Shown here: piece after piece, positions 1-8,180 of the stretch
How positions within the stretch are numbered: position 1 is the stretch's first letter
How the letters are laid out: each line of letters opens with the position of its first letter
Origin: Candidatus Olsenella pullistercoris
GTDB lineage: Bacteria > Actinomycetota > Coriobacteriia > Coriobacteriales > Atopobiaceae
Direction of reading: 5' to 3'
Assembly (NCBI GenBank): GCA_019116525.1
Contig: DXBM01000050.1
Span: 118,211 to 182,210, forward strand
DNA length: 64,000 nt
Notes under the pieces: model-generated
What the model saw: only the letters and a program-made list of their open reading frames with translations
The model's database searches: none
What the model was told of the DNA's origin: nothing
Made by a program: the position numbers and the translations under genes

Positions 1-333
1 GTGGCAACGCGCTTCGGCGTCATCTCGAGCGGCCGGCTCACGGCGGAGTTCACCGACGAGGAGCTGCACAAGCGCTGCGGCAGCTCCGTCCGCGTGCGCC
101 TGGCGGAGCCGGAGCGCGGGCTTGCCCTGCTCGAGCAGGCGCTTCCCGCGGCGGCCTTCCGCGCGGAGCCGGACGGCGCGCTCGTGGTCACGGGCGCCTC
201 GCTCGATGAGGTGAGCGCCGCGTGCTTCTCGGCGGGCATCGAGGTGCGCGAGCTCGTCCAGCAGGAGCGCGACATCGAGGAGTACTTCGTCGAGCTCATG
301 GAGGCCGGCGAGAAGGGCGGTGGCGCCCGATGA
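1..333 (+). CDS. ABC transporter ATP-binding protein, C-terminal part (BcrA-like)
   Basis: This is the C-terminal end of an ABC ATPase; its nucleotide-binding core lies outside the window. The reading frame is open from base 1, so the GTG there is probably not the true start. The visible part has no Walker motifs, but it has the C-terminal subdomain seen after the ABC domain in the BcrA/EcsA/lantibiotic-immunity group, ending in the typical DIEEYFVELM. Its stop overlaps the start of the next gene (ATGA), and two permeases follow, so it is the ATPase of a peptide or antibiotic exporter. Identification rests on the ending and the context; the substrate is unknown. Confidence 0.75.
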   Translation: MATRFGVISSGRLTAEFTDEELHKRCGSSVRVRLAEPERGLALLEQALPAAAFRAEPDGALVVTGASLDEVSAACFSAGIEVRELVQQERDIEEYFVELMEAGEKGGGAR

Positions 334-1124
334 TCGCCCTGCTCCGCTCTGATGCCTACCGTGTGCTGCGCTCGCGCTGGTTTTGGGCGTTCGTCGTTGC
401 CATGGCGATCCTGACGTTTGCCCCGGCCCTGCTCATGCGGTGGACCAGCATGGGTCCCACCTCCTTTGACAGGCTCATCGGCTCGGGGGTCAGCCTCGGC
501 GGCGTCGAGATCCTCTCCGCCTGCATGGCAGCTGCCGTGGGCACGGGCGCGGGAGGATTTGACCGAACGGCCCTCTCCGCCCTCGGGCGGCGCGCGCGAA
601 CGGTGTGGTACGCCGAGAAGTGCGTCTTCGTGGCGCTCCTCTCGCTGGCGGCGGTCACCTACGCCCTGGCGCTCGGCCTGCTTGCGCTCCCGGTCTCGGG
701 CGTGCCCGTGCTGAGCGTCGAGCCGGCGTGGCAGGTGGCGGTCTGGCTCGGCTGCATGTGGCTCTGCTGCGCCGTCTACGCGACCCTCACCATGGCCGTG
801 GGCCTGCTCACCCGCAGCCAGACCGTGACCATTGGCTTTGCGCTGCTCGCGTCCACGGGCATCCTCGAGGGCGGTGCCCTGCTGGGCATCGACATACTCG
901 CGTTCCTTGCGGGCGGGGAGTTCCTTTCCGTCTCCTCGGTGGCCTCGCCGTGGGTGCCGGCGGGAATCGTTTCGGCCCTGGCCTCCGGCGCGCCGGAGGC
1001 TCTCTCGCTGCAGAACTCCACCGGGGTGGCCCCCGCTCTTCGCACGCTCGTCGTCTGTGTGCCGGTCGTGCTCGCGACAACGGCCGCAAGCGCGCTTGCC
1101 CTCTCGAGAAGGGACGTCGCATGA
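330..1124 (+). CDS. ABC transporter permease (ABC-2 / lantibiotic-immunity type)
   Basis: 264-residue integral membrane protein. I chose the ATG at 330 because it overlaps the upstream stop as ATGA; the ORF-track start at 222 lies inside the ATPase gene. The N-terminus (MIALLRSDAYRVLRSRWFW) is the usual cytoplasmic helix plus first membrane segment of BcrB/MutE/EpiE-type permeases, followed by about five further hydrophobic segments. It is a paralogue of the next gene: both share the LLRSD start, the FDRT-LS motif after the second segment and the ending STGVAPALR...SRRD. With the neighbouring ATPase it should form an exporter giving protection against a membrane-active peptide; this role is inferred. 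Confidence 0.8.
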   Translation: MIALLRSDAYRVLRSRWFWAFVVAMAILTFAPALLMRWTSMGPTSFDRLIGSGVSLGGVEILSACMAAAVGTGAGGFDRTALSALGRRARTVWYAEKCVFVALLSLAAVTYALALGLLALPVSGVPVLSVEPAWQVAVWLGCMWLCCAVYATLTMAVGLLTRSQTVTIGFALLASTGILEGGALLGIDILAFLAGGEFLSVSSVASPWVPAGIVSALASGAPEALSLQNSTGVAPALRTLVVCVPVVLATTAASALALSRRDVA

Positions 1125-1951
1125 GCAAGCTTGTGAGCCTCCTGCGCTCTGACCTCCATCGCACGGTCCGCTCGCGCTGGCCGTGGGCCGTGCTCGCGTT
1201 CATAGCACTTGCCACCTTGGGCTCGGCCGTCCTCACGATCTGGTGGCCGCTCGATCCCGGGGTTGTCTACGACGGCCTCACCGGGAGATCGGGGGCGCTC
1301 CGCCTCGCTGGGCGCGGCACGAACATCGAGCTCGTCGTCATGCTGGCGCCGTTTCTGGCCGCGTACCTCTCGACGGCCGACTCGGACACCGGCTTCGACC
1401 GCACGCTGCTCTCCTCGCTTCGCGGCCGCGTGGTCTACTTTGTCGAGAAGTGCCTGTTCGTGGCCTTGCTCGCGGGCATGGTCCTGCTCGCGTACCTTTT
1501 GTTCAGCGGCATGGGCGTGCTCGTGACCATGCGTCCCGTGGTGAACGTGGAGCCGCTCTGGCAGGTCGTGGCCTGGGCGGGCGACGCGTGGCTCATCGGC
1601 TGCGCCTATGCGCTCGTCGCGCTGCTCGTGGGCCAGCTCACGCGCAGCCGCGCCCTTGCGCTCTCTGTGGCGTTCCTGCTGCTCTCATCTGCGCTTGAGC
1701 AGGGCTTCTTCACCTTCCTTCTCCTTGTGAGCGACGTGCTCGGCCTGGGCTGGGACTCCGCCCTCGAAGCGGCGTTCGCCTGGATGCCCTACGTGTCACT
1801 GGCGTCGGTTCAGCAGGGTGCAGCCGCGATGCTCGCCGTGGACTCGACCGGCGTGGCGCCAGCCCTGCGCGCGCTTGTCGTGTGCGTCCCGCTCTGCCTG
1901 GGGCTGACGTCGATCGCGGCTGTGGCAGGCTCGAGGCGTGACCTGGCGTGA
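1121..1951 (+). CDS. ABC transporter permease (second subunit, paralogue of upstream gene)
   Basis: 276-residue membrane protein with about six hydrophobic segments. The ATG at 1121 overlaps the preceding stop (ATGA), so the two permeases are translationally coupled and probably form a heterodimer, as in MutE/MutG-type immunity transporters. It shares the block TGFDRTLLSSLRGR and the ending with its neighbour, indicating an ancient tandem duplication. The following histidine kinase gene starts right at its stop codon, which ties transporter and sensor into one operon, the typical arrangement for systems that sense and expel cell-wall-active peptides. Substrate unknown. Confidence 0.8.
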   Translation: MSKLVSLLRSDLHRTVRSRWPWAVLAFIALATLGSAVLTIWWPLDPGVVYDGLTGRSGALRLAGRGTNIELVVMLAPFLAAYLSTADSDTGFDRTLLSSLRGRVVYFVEKCLFVALLAGMVLLAYLLFSGMGVLVTMRPVVNVEPLWQVVAWAGDAWLIGCAYALVALLVGQLTRSRALALSVAFLLLSSALEQGFFTFLLLVSDVLGLGWDSALEAAFAWMPYVSLASVQQGAAAMLAVDSTGVAPALRALVVCVPLCLGLTSIAAVAGSRRDLA

Positions 1952-2970
1952 TGAGCGAGGCGCTCCTCGAGCAGCTCTACCGCTGGCTCGAGTCGATCGC
2001 GGAGTGGCTGCTCGCGAGCTCTAGGATGGAATGGCTGGAACGCGTCGTGGAGGAGCTTCACATGGCCGAGGGACTCTTGCTCGTGGCGATGCTCGCGATC
2101 GGCGCGGGTCTGGGAGGCGTCTTCGTGGTGGCCTGCTACCAGAGCGAGCTCGGTCGCCAGGCGCGCTTCCTCGCCCGTCGCGAGCGCGCGAGCAACGCGC
2201 GGCTCACCTGCGGGAGCCGCCTGCCGGGCATGGTGGGCCTGGTGGACGCCGTGAACGCCGAGATCGACGCGGCGGACGCCGAGCGCGTGCGGGCCCTGCG
2301 CGCCTCCGACGAGTTCTCGCGCGGGCTCTCCGCGCTCTCCCATGACGTGCGGACGCCGCTCACGGGCGCCCGCGGGTATCTGCAGCTCGCGCGCGAGGAG
2401 ACGGACCCGGGCACGAAGGACGCCCAGCTCGCGGCCGCCGACGCGCGCCTCGCCGCCATGTCGTCGCTGCTCGACGAGCTCTTCTCGTATGCTCGCGCCG
2501 CCGACCCTGACGCCCCGCTCGAGCTGGGGCCCGTGGCGCTGAGGCCGCTCCTTGAGCGCGTCCTTCTCGGGCACTACCCGGAGTTCGAGGAGCGCGGGTG
2601 GGAGCCCTCGCTCGACGTGGAGGACCCTGCCCCCGAGGTCATGGCAAACGCTGAGGCGCTGGCGAGAATCGCGGAAAACCTCGTGGTGAACGCCTTGCGC
2701 CACGGCAGCGGGGCCCTGCGCGTCCGCGTTCGGGGCGCCGGCGAGAAGGGCCGCGTCACGGCAGAGTTCTCCAATCCTGTGGCGGATCCCGGATCCCTTG
2801 ACGCCGACCGCCTCTTCGAGCGCTTCTACCAGGCCGACGCCTCGCGCTCGACCGCCGGGTCGGGCCTTGGCCTCTCCGTTGCCGCCAAACTCGCGACCGC
2901 TCAGGGGATGGGGCTCTCCGCCCGTCTGGAGGGCTCGGTCCTTGTCGTTACCCTTGAGATGGCCCAGTAG
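1951..2970 (+). CDS. Sensor histidine kinase
   Basis: 339-residue kinase with one membrane segment near residues 41-62 and no sizeable extracellular sensor. A HisKA domain carries the phospho-acceptor histidine in SHDVRTPL (about residue 131). A HATPase_c domain follows, with an N box ([11 protein letters not shown], near 241) and a G box (GSGLGLSVA, near 304). The minimal sensor is like the intramembrane-sensing kinases that work with BceAB/BcrAB-type transporters. The start is ATG 1951, overlapping the permease stop, with GTG 1948 as an alternative. The partner response regulator is not downstream and is presumably upstream of the window. Confidence 0.88.
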   Translation: MSEALLEQLYRWLESIAEWLLASSRMEWLERVVEELHMAEGLLLVAMLAIGAGLGGVFVVACYQSELGRQARFLARRERASNARLTCGSRLPGMVGLVDAVNAEIDAADAERVRALRASDEFSRGLSALSHDVRTPLTGARGYLQLAREETDPGTKDAQLAAADARLAAMSSLLDELFSYARAADPDAPLELGPVALRPLLERVLLGHYPEFEERGWEPSLDVEDPAPEVMANAEALARIAENLVVNALRHGSGALRVRVRGAGEKGRVTAEFSNPVADPGSLDADRLFERFYQADASRSTAGSGLGLSVAAKLATAQGMGLSARLEGSVLVVTLEMAQ

Positions 2971-3032
2971 GGGGCCGTCCCTCTTTGACCGTGGCGGCGG
3001 GGCGCCCCTCCGCCACAGAGAAAGGAGCGCGC

Positions 3033-3344
3033 ATGATCGTCACGACCACCAACTCCGTTGAGGGCAGGGAGATCGTCGAGTACCTGGGAATCGTCACGGG
3101 CGAGGCCGTGAGCGGCATCAACATGTTCCGCGACATCGGCGCGAGCGTGCGCAACATCTTCGGCGGCCGCTCGGCCGGCTACGAGGAGGAGCTCTCCCGC
3201 GCCCGTGAGGAGGTACTCGCTGAGATGTGCCAGCGGGCAGATGCTCTCGGCGCCGATGCCGTGGTGGGCGCGAGCATTGGCTACGAGACCTTCGAGGGCA
3301 TGATCATGACGTGCTGCTCAGGGACGGCGGTGCGCCTGCGCTAG
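3033..3344 (+). CDS. YbjQ family (UPF0145) protein
   Basis: 103-residue soluble protein of the YbjQ/UPF0145 family, sometimes called a heavy-metal-binding domain. It begins [19 protein letters not shown] and has the family's central [15 protein letters not shown] and LGADAVVGA segments. Family members form pentamers; their function is not established. ATG 3033 is chosen because AAAGGAG lies 5 bases upstream and homology starts there; the longer ORF from 2985 adds residues with no family match. It stands alone between the transporter/kinase operon and a convergent gene. Confidence 0.88.
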   Translation: MIVTTTNSVEGREIVEYLGIVTGEAVSGINMFRDIGASVRNIFGGRSAGYEEELSRAREEVLAEMCQRADALGADAVVGASIGYETFEGMIMTCCSGTAVRLR

Positions 3345-3353
3345 CCCCTGCCG

Positions 3354-4442
3354 CTACTCGGTCGCCGCGTCGCCGCCGCTGGCGGCGTCGGCGGCCGTGA
3401 GCGCGTAGATGTTCGTGGCGGCGGAGGCCACGGTCGCGGCGTCCCAGGTGTGCGAGCTGACGTCAGGTGAGGTGGGGTCGAGCACCGTCACGGAGCCGTC
3501 CTCGTTCTCAGCGGTGACGAGCACCCAGTGGGCAGAGTCAGTGAGCGTCCCCGCGGAGACCTCGAGCAGGAGGTACGTGCCGGTGTCGAGCACCTGCAGG
3601 AGGTTGTCGGCGTTCGAGGCGTAGCTCGAGCTGGAGAGGCCGAGCGCGGAGAGCTGCTCTCCCAGGAAGTCGGCGGACATGCCCGAGTCTCCGCCGGCCA
3701 TGCCGGCGTCGCTCACGGCCTGCGCGATCGTGGCGGGCGTCTGCTCTGCGTTGCCGAGAAGCCCCATGCGCGCCATGGCGAGCGCCGTGGGGCCGGAGCC
3801 GGTGAGCGCGAGCGGGGCGTCGGCGTAGTCAACAGCGCCCCAGCGCTCGTCCCAGCAGTAGAGCTCCGGGACCGTGCCCTGGGTGACCTCGTCCTCGTAG
3901 GGCTGGGCCTCCTTGGAGGACTCGGGGTAGGCGGCCACGAAGTCGATGGCGGCGGGCTCGGAGAGCGCGAGCTCGAGCAGGCCCTGGTTCTCGTACTGGT
4001 CGGCGTTGGCGGCAATCTGCGCGAGCTTGTCGGCGCGGTCGAGCTCGGTGGCGAACTGGCGCGTGAGGTCCTCGCTCACGCCCGCCGCGACGCGGGAGTC
4101 CACGGGGTTCTCGCTGCCGGTCGTCTGGTCGGAGGAGCAGCTGCGCACGCAGCTCGAGATGCCCACCACGAGCAGGACGATCACGAGCAGCGCGATCACG
4201 GCGAGGATGATGAGGCGGCGGTTGGCGTTCATCCTGCGGGCGCGGCCGCTGCTGAAGTTGATGTTCCGGGCGCGGAGCGGGTAGCCAGCGCCCGAGGACG
4301 AGCCGCGGCGCGGGGCGCTCGAGCGCGTGCGCGTTCCGCGCGGACCGTGGTAGGGGCCCTGCTCGGGAACGCGCGGCCTCGTCTGGTGCCTCTGCCCGGA
4401 TCCCTCGCGGAGCCGTCCGCCGCGGTCGCTGTAGCTCGCCAT
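3354..4442 (-). CDS. Membrane-anchored C39-like (papain-fold) protein, probably inactive
   Basis: 362-residue protein. Residues 1-70 are very basic and low-complexity, followed by one membrane segment (IILAVIALLVIVLLVVGISS), so the bulk is extracytoplasmic. The C-terminal ~170 residues look like a peptidase C39_2 domain: LYCWDERWGAVDYA, GPTALAMARMG, a histidine in AHWVLVTAEN and an aspartate in VLDPTSP. In active members the segment before GPT is GCGPTS, with the catalytic cysteine; here it reads TGSGPTAL, so serine (codon TCC) replaces cysteine. It may be a binding protein or pseudo-peptidase. It lies downstream of the penicillin-binding protein gene on the same strand, beyond a hairpin. Confidence 0.7.
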   Translation of the reverse strand: MASYSDRGGRLREGSGQRHQTRPRVPEQGPYHGPRGTRTRSSAPRRGSSSGAGYPLRARNINFSSGRARRMNANRRLIILAVIALLVIVLLVVGISSCVRSCSSDQTTGSENPVDSRVAAGVSEDLTRQFATELDRADKLAQIAANADQYENQGLLELALSEPAAIDFVAAYPESSKEAQPYEDEVTQGTVPELYCWDERWGAVDYADAPLALTGSGPTALAMARMGLLGNAEQTPATIAQAVSDAGMAGGDSGMSADFLGEQLSALGLSSSSYASNADNLLQVLDTGTYLLLEVSAGTLTDSAHWVLVTAENEDGSVTVLDPTSPDVSSHTWDAATVASAATNIYALTAADAASGGDAATE

Positions 4443-4549
4443 AGTCCCTCCGAAACACGCCCTGTGCAGAATGACCCTTATCGCATGATACGGCAGCGGA
4501 GCAGGGCGGACGCGCGATGGGGCCCTAAATCGGGGAGCGGTATGACAGA

Positions 4550-4580
4550 GGGGACGGGGGCTTGCTCGGCCCCCGTCCCC
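4550..4580. terminator. GC-rich perfect hairpin between PBP and C39-like genes
   Basis: An 11-bp perfect inverted repeat (GGGGACGGGGG / CCCCCGTCCCC) with a 9-base loop lies 33 bases beyond the penicillin-binding protein stop. It probably ends or attenuates that transcript before the C39-like gene. There is no T-run, so intrinsic termination is not certain. Its GGGGAC stem resembles the palindrome family seen elsewhere in the window. Confidence 0.55.
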
Positions 4581-4612
4581 TCGTTGTGCGAAGCTTTGCC
4601 CGTCAGGTCCGG

Positions 4613-6841
4613 CTACTGGGTCTGGTTGCCCGTGTCCGTTCCCCCGCCGCCAGCGCTCGGATCCTCGGGCGTCGTGGGCGTTTCGGGCGTGGTCGGGGTC
4701 TCCGGATTGGCGGGCGTCTCAGGCGTCTCAGGCGTCGTAGGCGTCTCGGGTGTCGTGGGCGTCTCCGGCTCGGTGGGCGTCGTGGGCTCGGTCGGGGTGG
4801 TGGGCTCCTGCGTGGTTGCCTCCCCCTCGGTCGTCTCCTCCGTCTCTTCCTCCTCGGGCTCCTCGCTCCAGCCCTCGGTGTTGACCTCGGTGCTCGTGCC
4901 GATGAAGACCCACGAGTCGTTGGGCTTGTACGTGGCTGCGTGGTCCGCCTGCGGGAACTCCGCGCGCGCCACCCCCTCGAGGATCGTGTTCATGTAGTCG
5001 CACCAGATGGGCTGCGGGAGCTGCTGGGTGGTTCCCTCGCCGCCCTGGTAGATGACCGTCGAGTTGCCGTGCATGTGGCCGCACCACACAACGGTCGTGT
5101 ACTGCGGGGTGAAGCCGCAGAACCAGAGGTCGGCACTGTTGTCGGAGGTGCCGGTCTTGCCGGCGACGGGCTGGTTCTGGTAGAAGCGGTTCGCAACGAC
5201 CCAGGCGGTGCCCTGCGAGGAGATGTCGCCCTCGAGGACCTCGATCACGTCGTCGGCGACGGCCATGTCGAGAACCTCCTGGGGGTCGTCCTCGTGCTCG
5301 TAGACGACGTTGCCGTTGCGGTCCTCGATGCGCGTGATGGCGATGGCGTTGCGGTGGACTCCGCCTGAGGCGATCGTGGAGAACGCCTCGCACATCTCGA
5401 GCGGCGTGACCTCCGAGGCGCCGAGCGCCGAGGCGAGGCCGGAGTCAATCGCGGAGTCGATGCCGAGGTCAGAGGCCGTCTCGATGACGGCGTCCATGCC
5501 GATGGCCTCGGCCACCTGCACGTAGCCGGTGTTGGAGGAGACCAGCGTGGCGCTCGCGAGCGTGCGGATGCCGTAGTCGTGGTAGCCGTAGTTGTGCGGC
5601 GTCCAACTGGGCGTGACCTGGAGCTCGGCGGGGTTGTCGATGAGGACCGTGGGGCTCATGCCGTTGTTCAGGGCGGCGGTGAGGACGATTGCCTTGAAGC
5701 TCGAGCCCGCCTGCCGCTGCGACGTTGCGAGGTTCACCTGGCTCTGGCCGTTCTCGGTGTCGCTGCCGTAGTTCTGGCCGCCCACCATGGCCACGATGTG
5801 ACCGTTGGAGTTGTCAATCGAGACGAGCGCGCCCCCGAGATCGGAGTTGTTGGCCCTTGCCACCCCCTCGCTCACCGCCTGCTCGGCGACATCCTGCTTG
5901 TCGGGCTCGAGGGTGGTGTAGACGTTGAGGCCGCCCTGGTAGATGGTGTCATAGGAGAAGTCCTGCAGCAGGAGGTTGCGCACGTAGTCGGTGAAGTAGG
6001 GGTAGGCGCTCTCGGAGTCGGTGAGCTCGCCGGGGTTGATCGGGATCTCCTCGGCGACGGTGGCGTCGTACTCCTCCTGCGTGATGGTGCCCGCGGAGAG
6101 CATGCGCGAGAGGACCACGTTGCGGCGGCTCTTGCAGGCCTCGTAGTTGGCGAAGGGGTCGTAGTAGGTGGGGGAGTTGGGGATGCCCACGAGCGTGGCG
6201 GCCTCGTTCAGGGTGAGCTCGCTGGCGCTCTTGTTGAAGTAGGTGATGCTCGCCGCCTCGATGCCGTACGCCCCGTTGCCGTAGTTGATGGTGTTGAGGT
6301 ACATGTTGAGGATCTGGTCCTTGGTGTAGGTCTTCTCCATCTGGATGGCGATATAGGCCTCGCGGACCTTGCGGCGGATCGTGTTCTCGAACTGCTCGTC
6401 GGAGAGCACCGTGTTTCTCACCAGCTGCTGGGTGATGGTCGAGCCGCCCTCGGAGCCGCCCGTGAGCTGCACCACCGCGGCGCGCATGATGCCCTCGGGG
6501 TCGATGCCGTTGTGGGTGTAGAAGCGCACGTCCTCGGTGTCGACCGTGCCCTGCTTCACGTAGTCGGAGATCTGGTCGAGCTCAACGGAGCGGCGGTTCT
6601 GCAGGTAGTAGGCAACGATCTCGTTGCCATCGGCGTCATAGACGCGCGTGGGCTCCGCCACGAGGAAGGCGTCGGCCGAGGTGTAGTCAGGCAGGTCCTG
6701 GAGCCACGTCGTGACGAGCGCGCCCAGGGAAACGGCGAGAGCCACGCAGAGAAGAGCTATGAACCCGAGCAAACCGGCGAGGCTGAAGCCCACGAAGTGC
6801 GTCTTGGAGTGCGCGCGCGCCCTGCGGGTCCTGATCCCCAT
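4613..6841 (-). CDS. Class A penicillin-binding protein (transglycosylase/transpeptidase)
   Basis: 742-residue bifunctional peptidoglycan synthase. A short basic N-terminus and one membrane anchor (about residues 18-42) are followed by a GT51 glycosyltransferase domain with EDVRFYTHNG and EGGSTITQQLVRN. The transpeptidase domain has SxxK in AGSSFK (near residue 380), SxN in SSNTGY and KTGT near residue 560. The last ~70 residues are a threonine/proline/glutamate tract of TPETPTT-like units, probably wall-spanning. I start at ATG 6841 because AAGGAGGA lies just upstream; the longer frame adds 15 residues without family support. It is divergent from tyrS across a short region holding TATACT-like promoter sequence. 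Confidence 0.95.
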   Translation of the reverse strand: MGIRTRRARAHSKTHFVGFSLAGLLGFIALLCVALAVSLGALVTTWLQDLPDYTSADAFLVAEPTRVYDADGNEIVAYYLQNRRSVELDQISDYVKQGTVDTEDVRFYTHNGIDPEGIMRAAVVQLTGGSEGGSTITQQLVRNTVLSDEQFENTIRRKVREAYIAIQMEKTYTKDQILNMYLNTINYGNGAYGIEAASITYFNKSASELTLNEAATLVGIPNSPTYYDPFANYEACKSRRNVVLSRMLSAGTITQEEYDATVAEEIPINPGELTDSESAYPYFTDYVRNLLLQDFSYDTIYQGGLNVYTTLEPDKQDVAEQAVSEGVARANNSDLGGALVSIDNSNGHIVAMVGGQNYGSDTENGQSQVNLATSQRQAGSSFKAIVLTAALNNGMSPTVLIDNPAELQVTPSWTPHNYGYHDYGIRTLASATLVSSNTGYVQVAEAIGMDAVIETASDLGIDSAIDSGLASALGASEVTPLEMCEAFSTIASGGVHRNAIAITRIEDRNGNVVYEHEDDPQEVLDMAVADDVIEVLEGDISSQGTAWVVANRFYQNQPVAGKTGTSDNSADLWFCGFTPQYTTVVWCGHMHGNSTVIYQGGEGTTQQLPQPIWCDYMNTILEGVARAEFPQADHAATYKPNDSWVFIGTSTEVNTEGWSEEPEEEETEETTEGEATTQEPTTPTEPTTPTEPETPTTPETPTTPETPETPANPETPTTPETPTTPEDPSAGGGGTDTGNQTQ

Positions 6842-6945
6842 GAAGTCCTCCTTGTTCTGGGACGTCCGTCCACAGTCAATCGACATTATACTATGCTAGA
6901 CGGCCACAGGGCTGCCCCCGAGCAGCTTGGAAAGACGTAGACCCT

Positions 6946-8178
6946 ATGGAGGACAGAGCATTGCTGCCAGTTAACGAGCAACTCAAGGTGATCACGTCCG
7001 GAACGATGCAGATCGTGCCGCTCGACGAGCTGAAGAAGAAGCTCGAGAAGGGCACTCCGCTCAACATCAAGCTGGGCGTTGACCCCACGTCGCCGGACCT
7101 CCACCTCGGCCATGCCGTGCCGCTGCGCAAGATGCGCCAGTTCCAGGACCTGGGCCACAACGTGACCCTCATCATCGGCAACGGCACCGCCCTCATCGGC
7201 GACCCGTCCGGCCGCGACTCCACCCGCCCGCCCCTCACCGAGGAGCAGGTCGAGGCCAACGCCAAGACCTACGTCGAGCAGGCCATGAAGGTCCTCGACC
7301 CCGAGAGGACCACGATCGTCCACAACGGCGACTGGCTCAAGGGCCTCAACCTCGGCGAGATGCTCGGCCTCATGAGCAAGTTCAACGTGGCCCGCATCCT
7401 CGAGCGCGAGGACTTCCACAACCGCTACACCGAGGGCAAGTCCATCGCCCTGCATGAGTTCATCTACCCGGTGCTCCAGGCCTACGACTCGGTGGTCATT
7501 AAGGCCGACCTCGAGATGGGCGGCAACGACCAGATCTTCAACCTCCTCGCTGGCCGCGACCTCATGCGCGCCATGGGCATGGAGCCGCAGGTGGCCCTCA
7601 CGATGCCGCTTCTGGTGGGCACCGACGGCCACAAGAAGATGTCCAAGAGCTACGGCAACTACATCGGCCTCACCGACGAGCCGGCCGACATGTTCGGCAA
7701 GGTCATGTCCATCACCGACGAGCTCGTGCCGCTCTACTGGCGCCTGTGCTCCACGGCGAGCATCGAGAGGATCGACGCGATCGACGCCGCCTTCGAGGAC
7801 GGCACGGCCGATCCCTACCAGCTCAAGCGCGAGCTCGGCGTGAACATCGTGGACCTCTACCACGGAGAGGGCGCGGGCGAGGCCGCGATGGCCGCCTTCG
7901 ACGCGCAGTTCAAGCGCGCCGAGGCCCCCGAGGACATGCCGGAGTTCCCGCTCTCTGTCGTCGAGGTGAACGACGAGGGCAAGGTCTACCTTGGCAAGCT
8001 CCTTGTTGAGGTGGGCATCGCCAAGTCCGCGGGCGAGGCGAGGCGTCTCGTCGACGGCGGCGGCGTCAAGATCGGCGGCGAGCCCGTTGCGCCCAAGTGC
8101 TACAACGTCGATCCGTCTCTCTTCTCGGCGGGCACCACGATCCAGTCCGGCAAGAAGCGCTGGGCTCGCCTGGTGTAG
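6946..8178 (+). CDS. tyrS: Tyrosyl-tRNA synthetase
   Basis: Class I aminoacyl-tRNA synthetase charging tRNA-Tyr. It has the HIGH-type signature as HLGH (near residue 52), the KMSKS loop intact (KKMSKSYG, near 230), the tyrosine-pocket segment GGNDQIFN and a C-terminal S4-like RNA-binding domain (AGEARRLVDGGGVKIGG). The length, about 410 residues, is normal for the TyrZ-type branch. The start is uncertain: the ORF begins at ATG 6946, but GGAGGA at 6948-6953 is well placed for a TTG at 6961, which would remove five residues. The leader is too short for a T-box. The U32 gene follows by 2 bases. Confidence 0.96.
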   Translation: MEDRALLPVNEQLKVITSGTMQIVPLDELKKKLEKGTPLNIKLGVDPTSPDLHLGHAVPLRKMRQFQDLGHNVTLIIGNGTALIGDPSGRDSTRPPLTEEQVEANAKTYVEQAMKVLDPERTTIVHNGDWLKGLNLGEMLGLMSKFNVARILEREDFHNRYTEGKSIALHEFIYPVLQAYDSVVIKADLEMGGNDQIFNLLAGRDLMRAMGMEPQVALTMPLLVGTDGHKKMSKSYGNYIGLTDEPADMFGKVMSITDELVPLYWRLCSTASIERIDAIDAAFEDGTADPYQLKRELGVNIVDLYHGEGAGEAAMAAFDAQFKRAEAPEDMPEFPLSVVEVNDEGKVYLGKLLVEVGIAKSAGEARRLVDGGGVKIGGEPVAPKCYNVDPSLFSAGTTIQSGKKRWARLV

Positions 8179-8180
8179 GC

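Noticed and set aside
3528-4997. 489-residue plus-strand ORF
   Set aside because: It is the antisense shadow of the C39-like and penicillin-binding protein genes; it has no family match and low-complexity composition.
6887-6945. T-box riboswitch upstream of tyrS
   Set aside because: The space is only 59 bases and holds no T-box or specifier stem.
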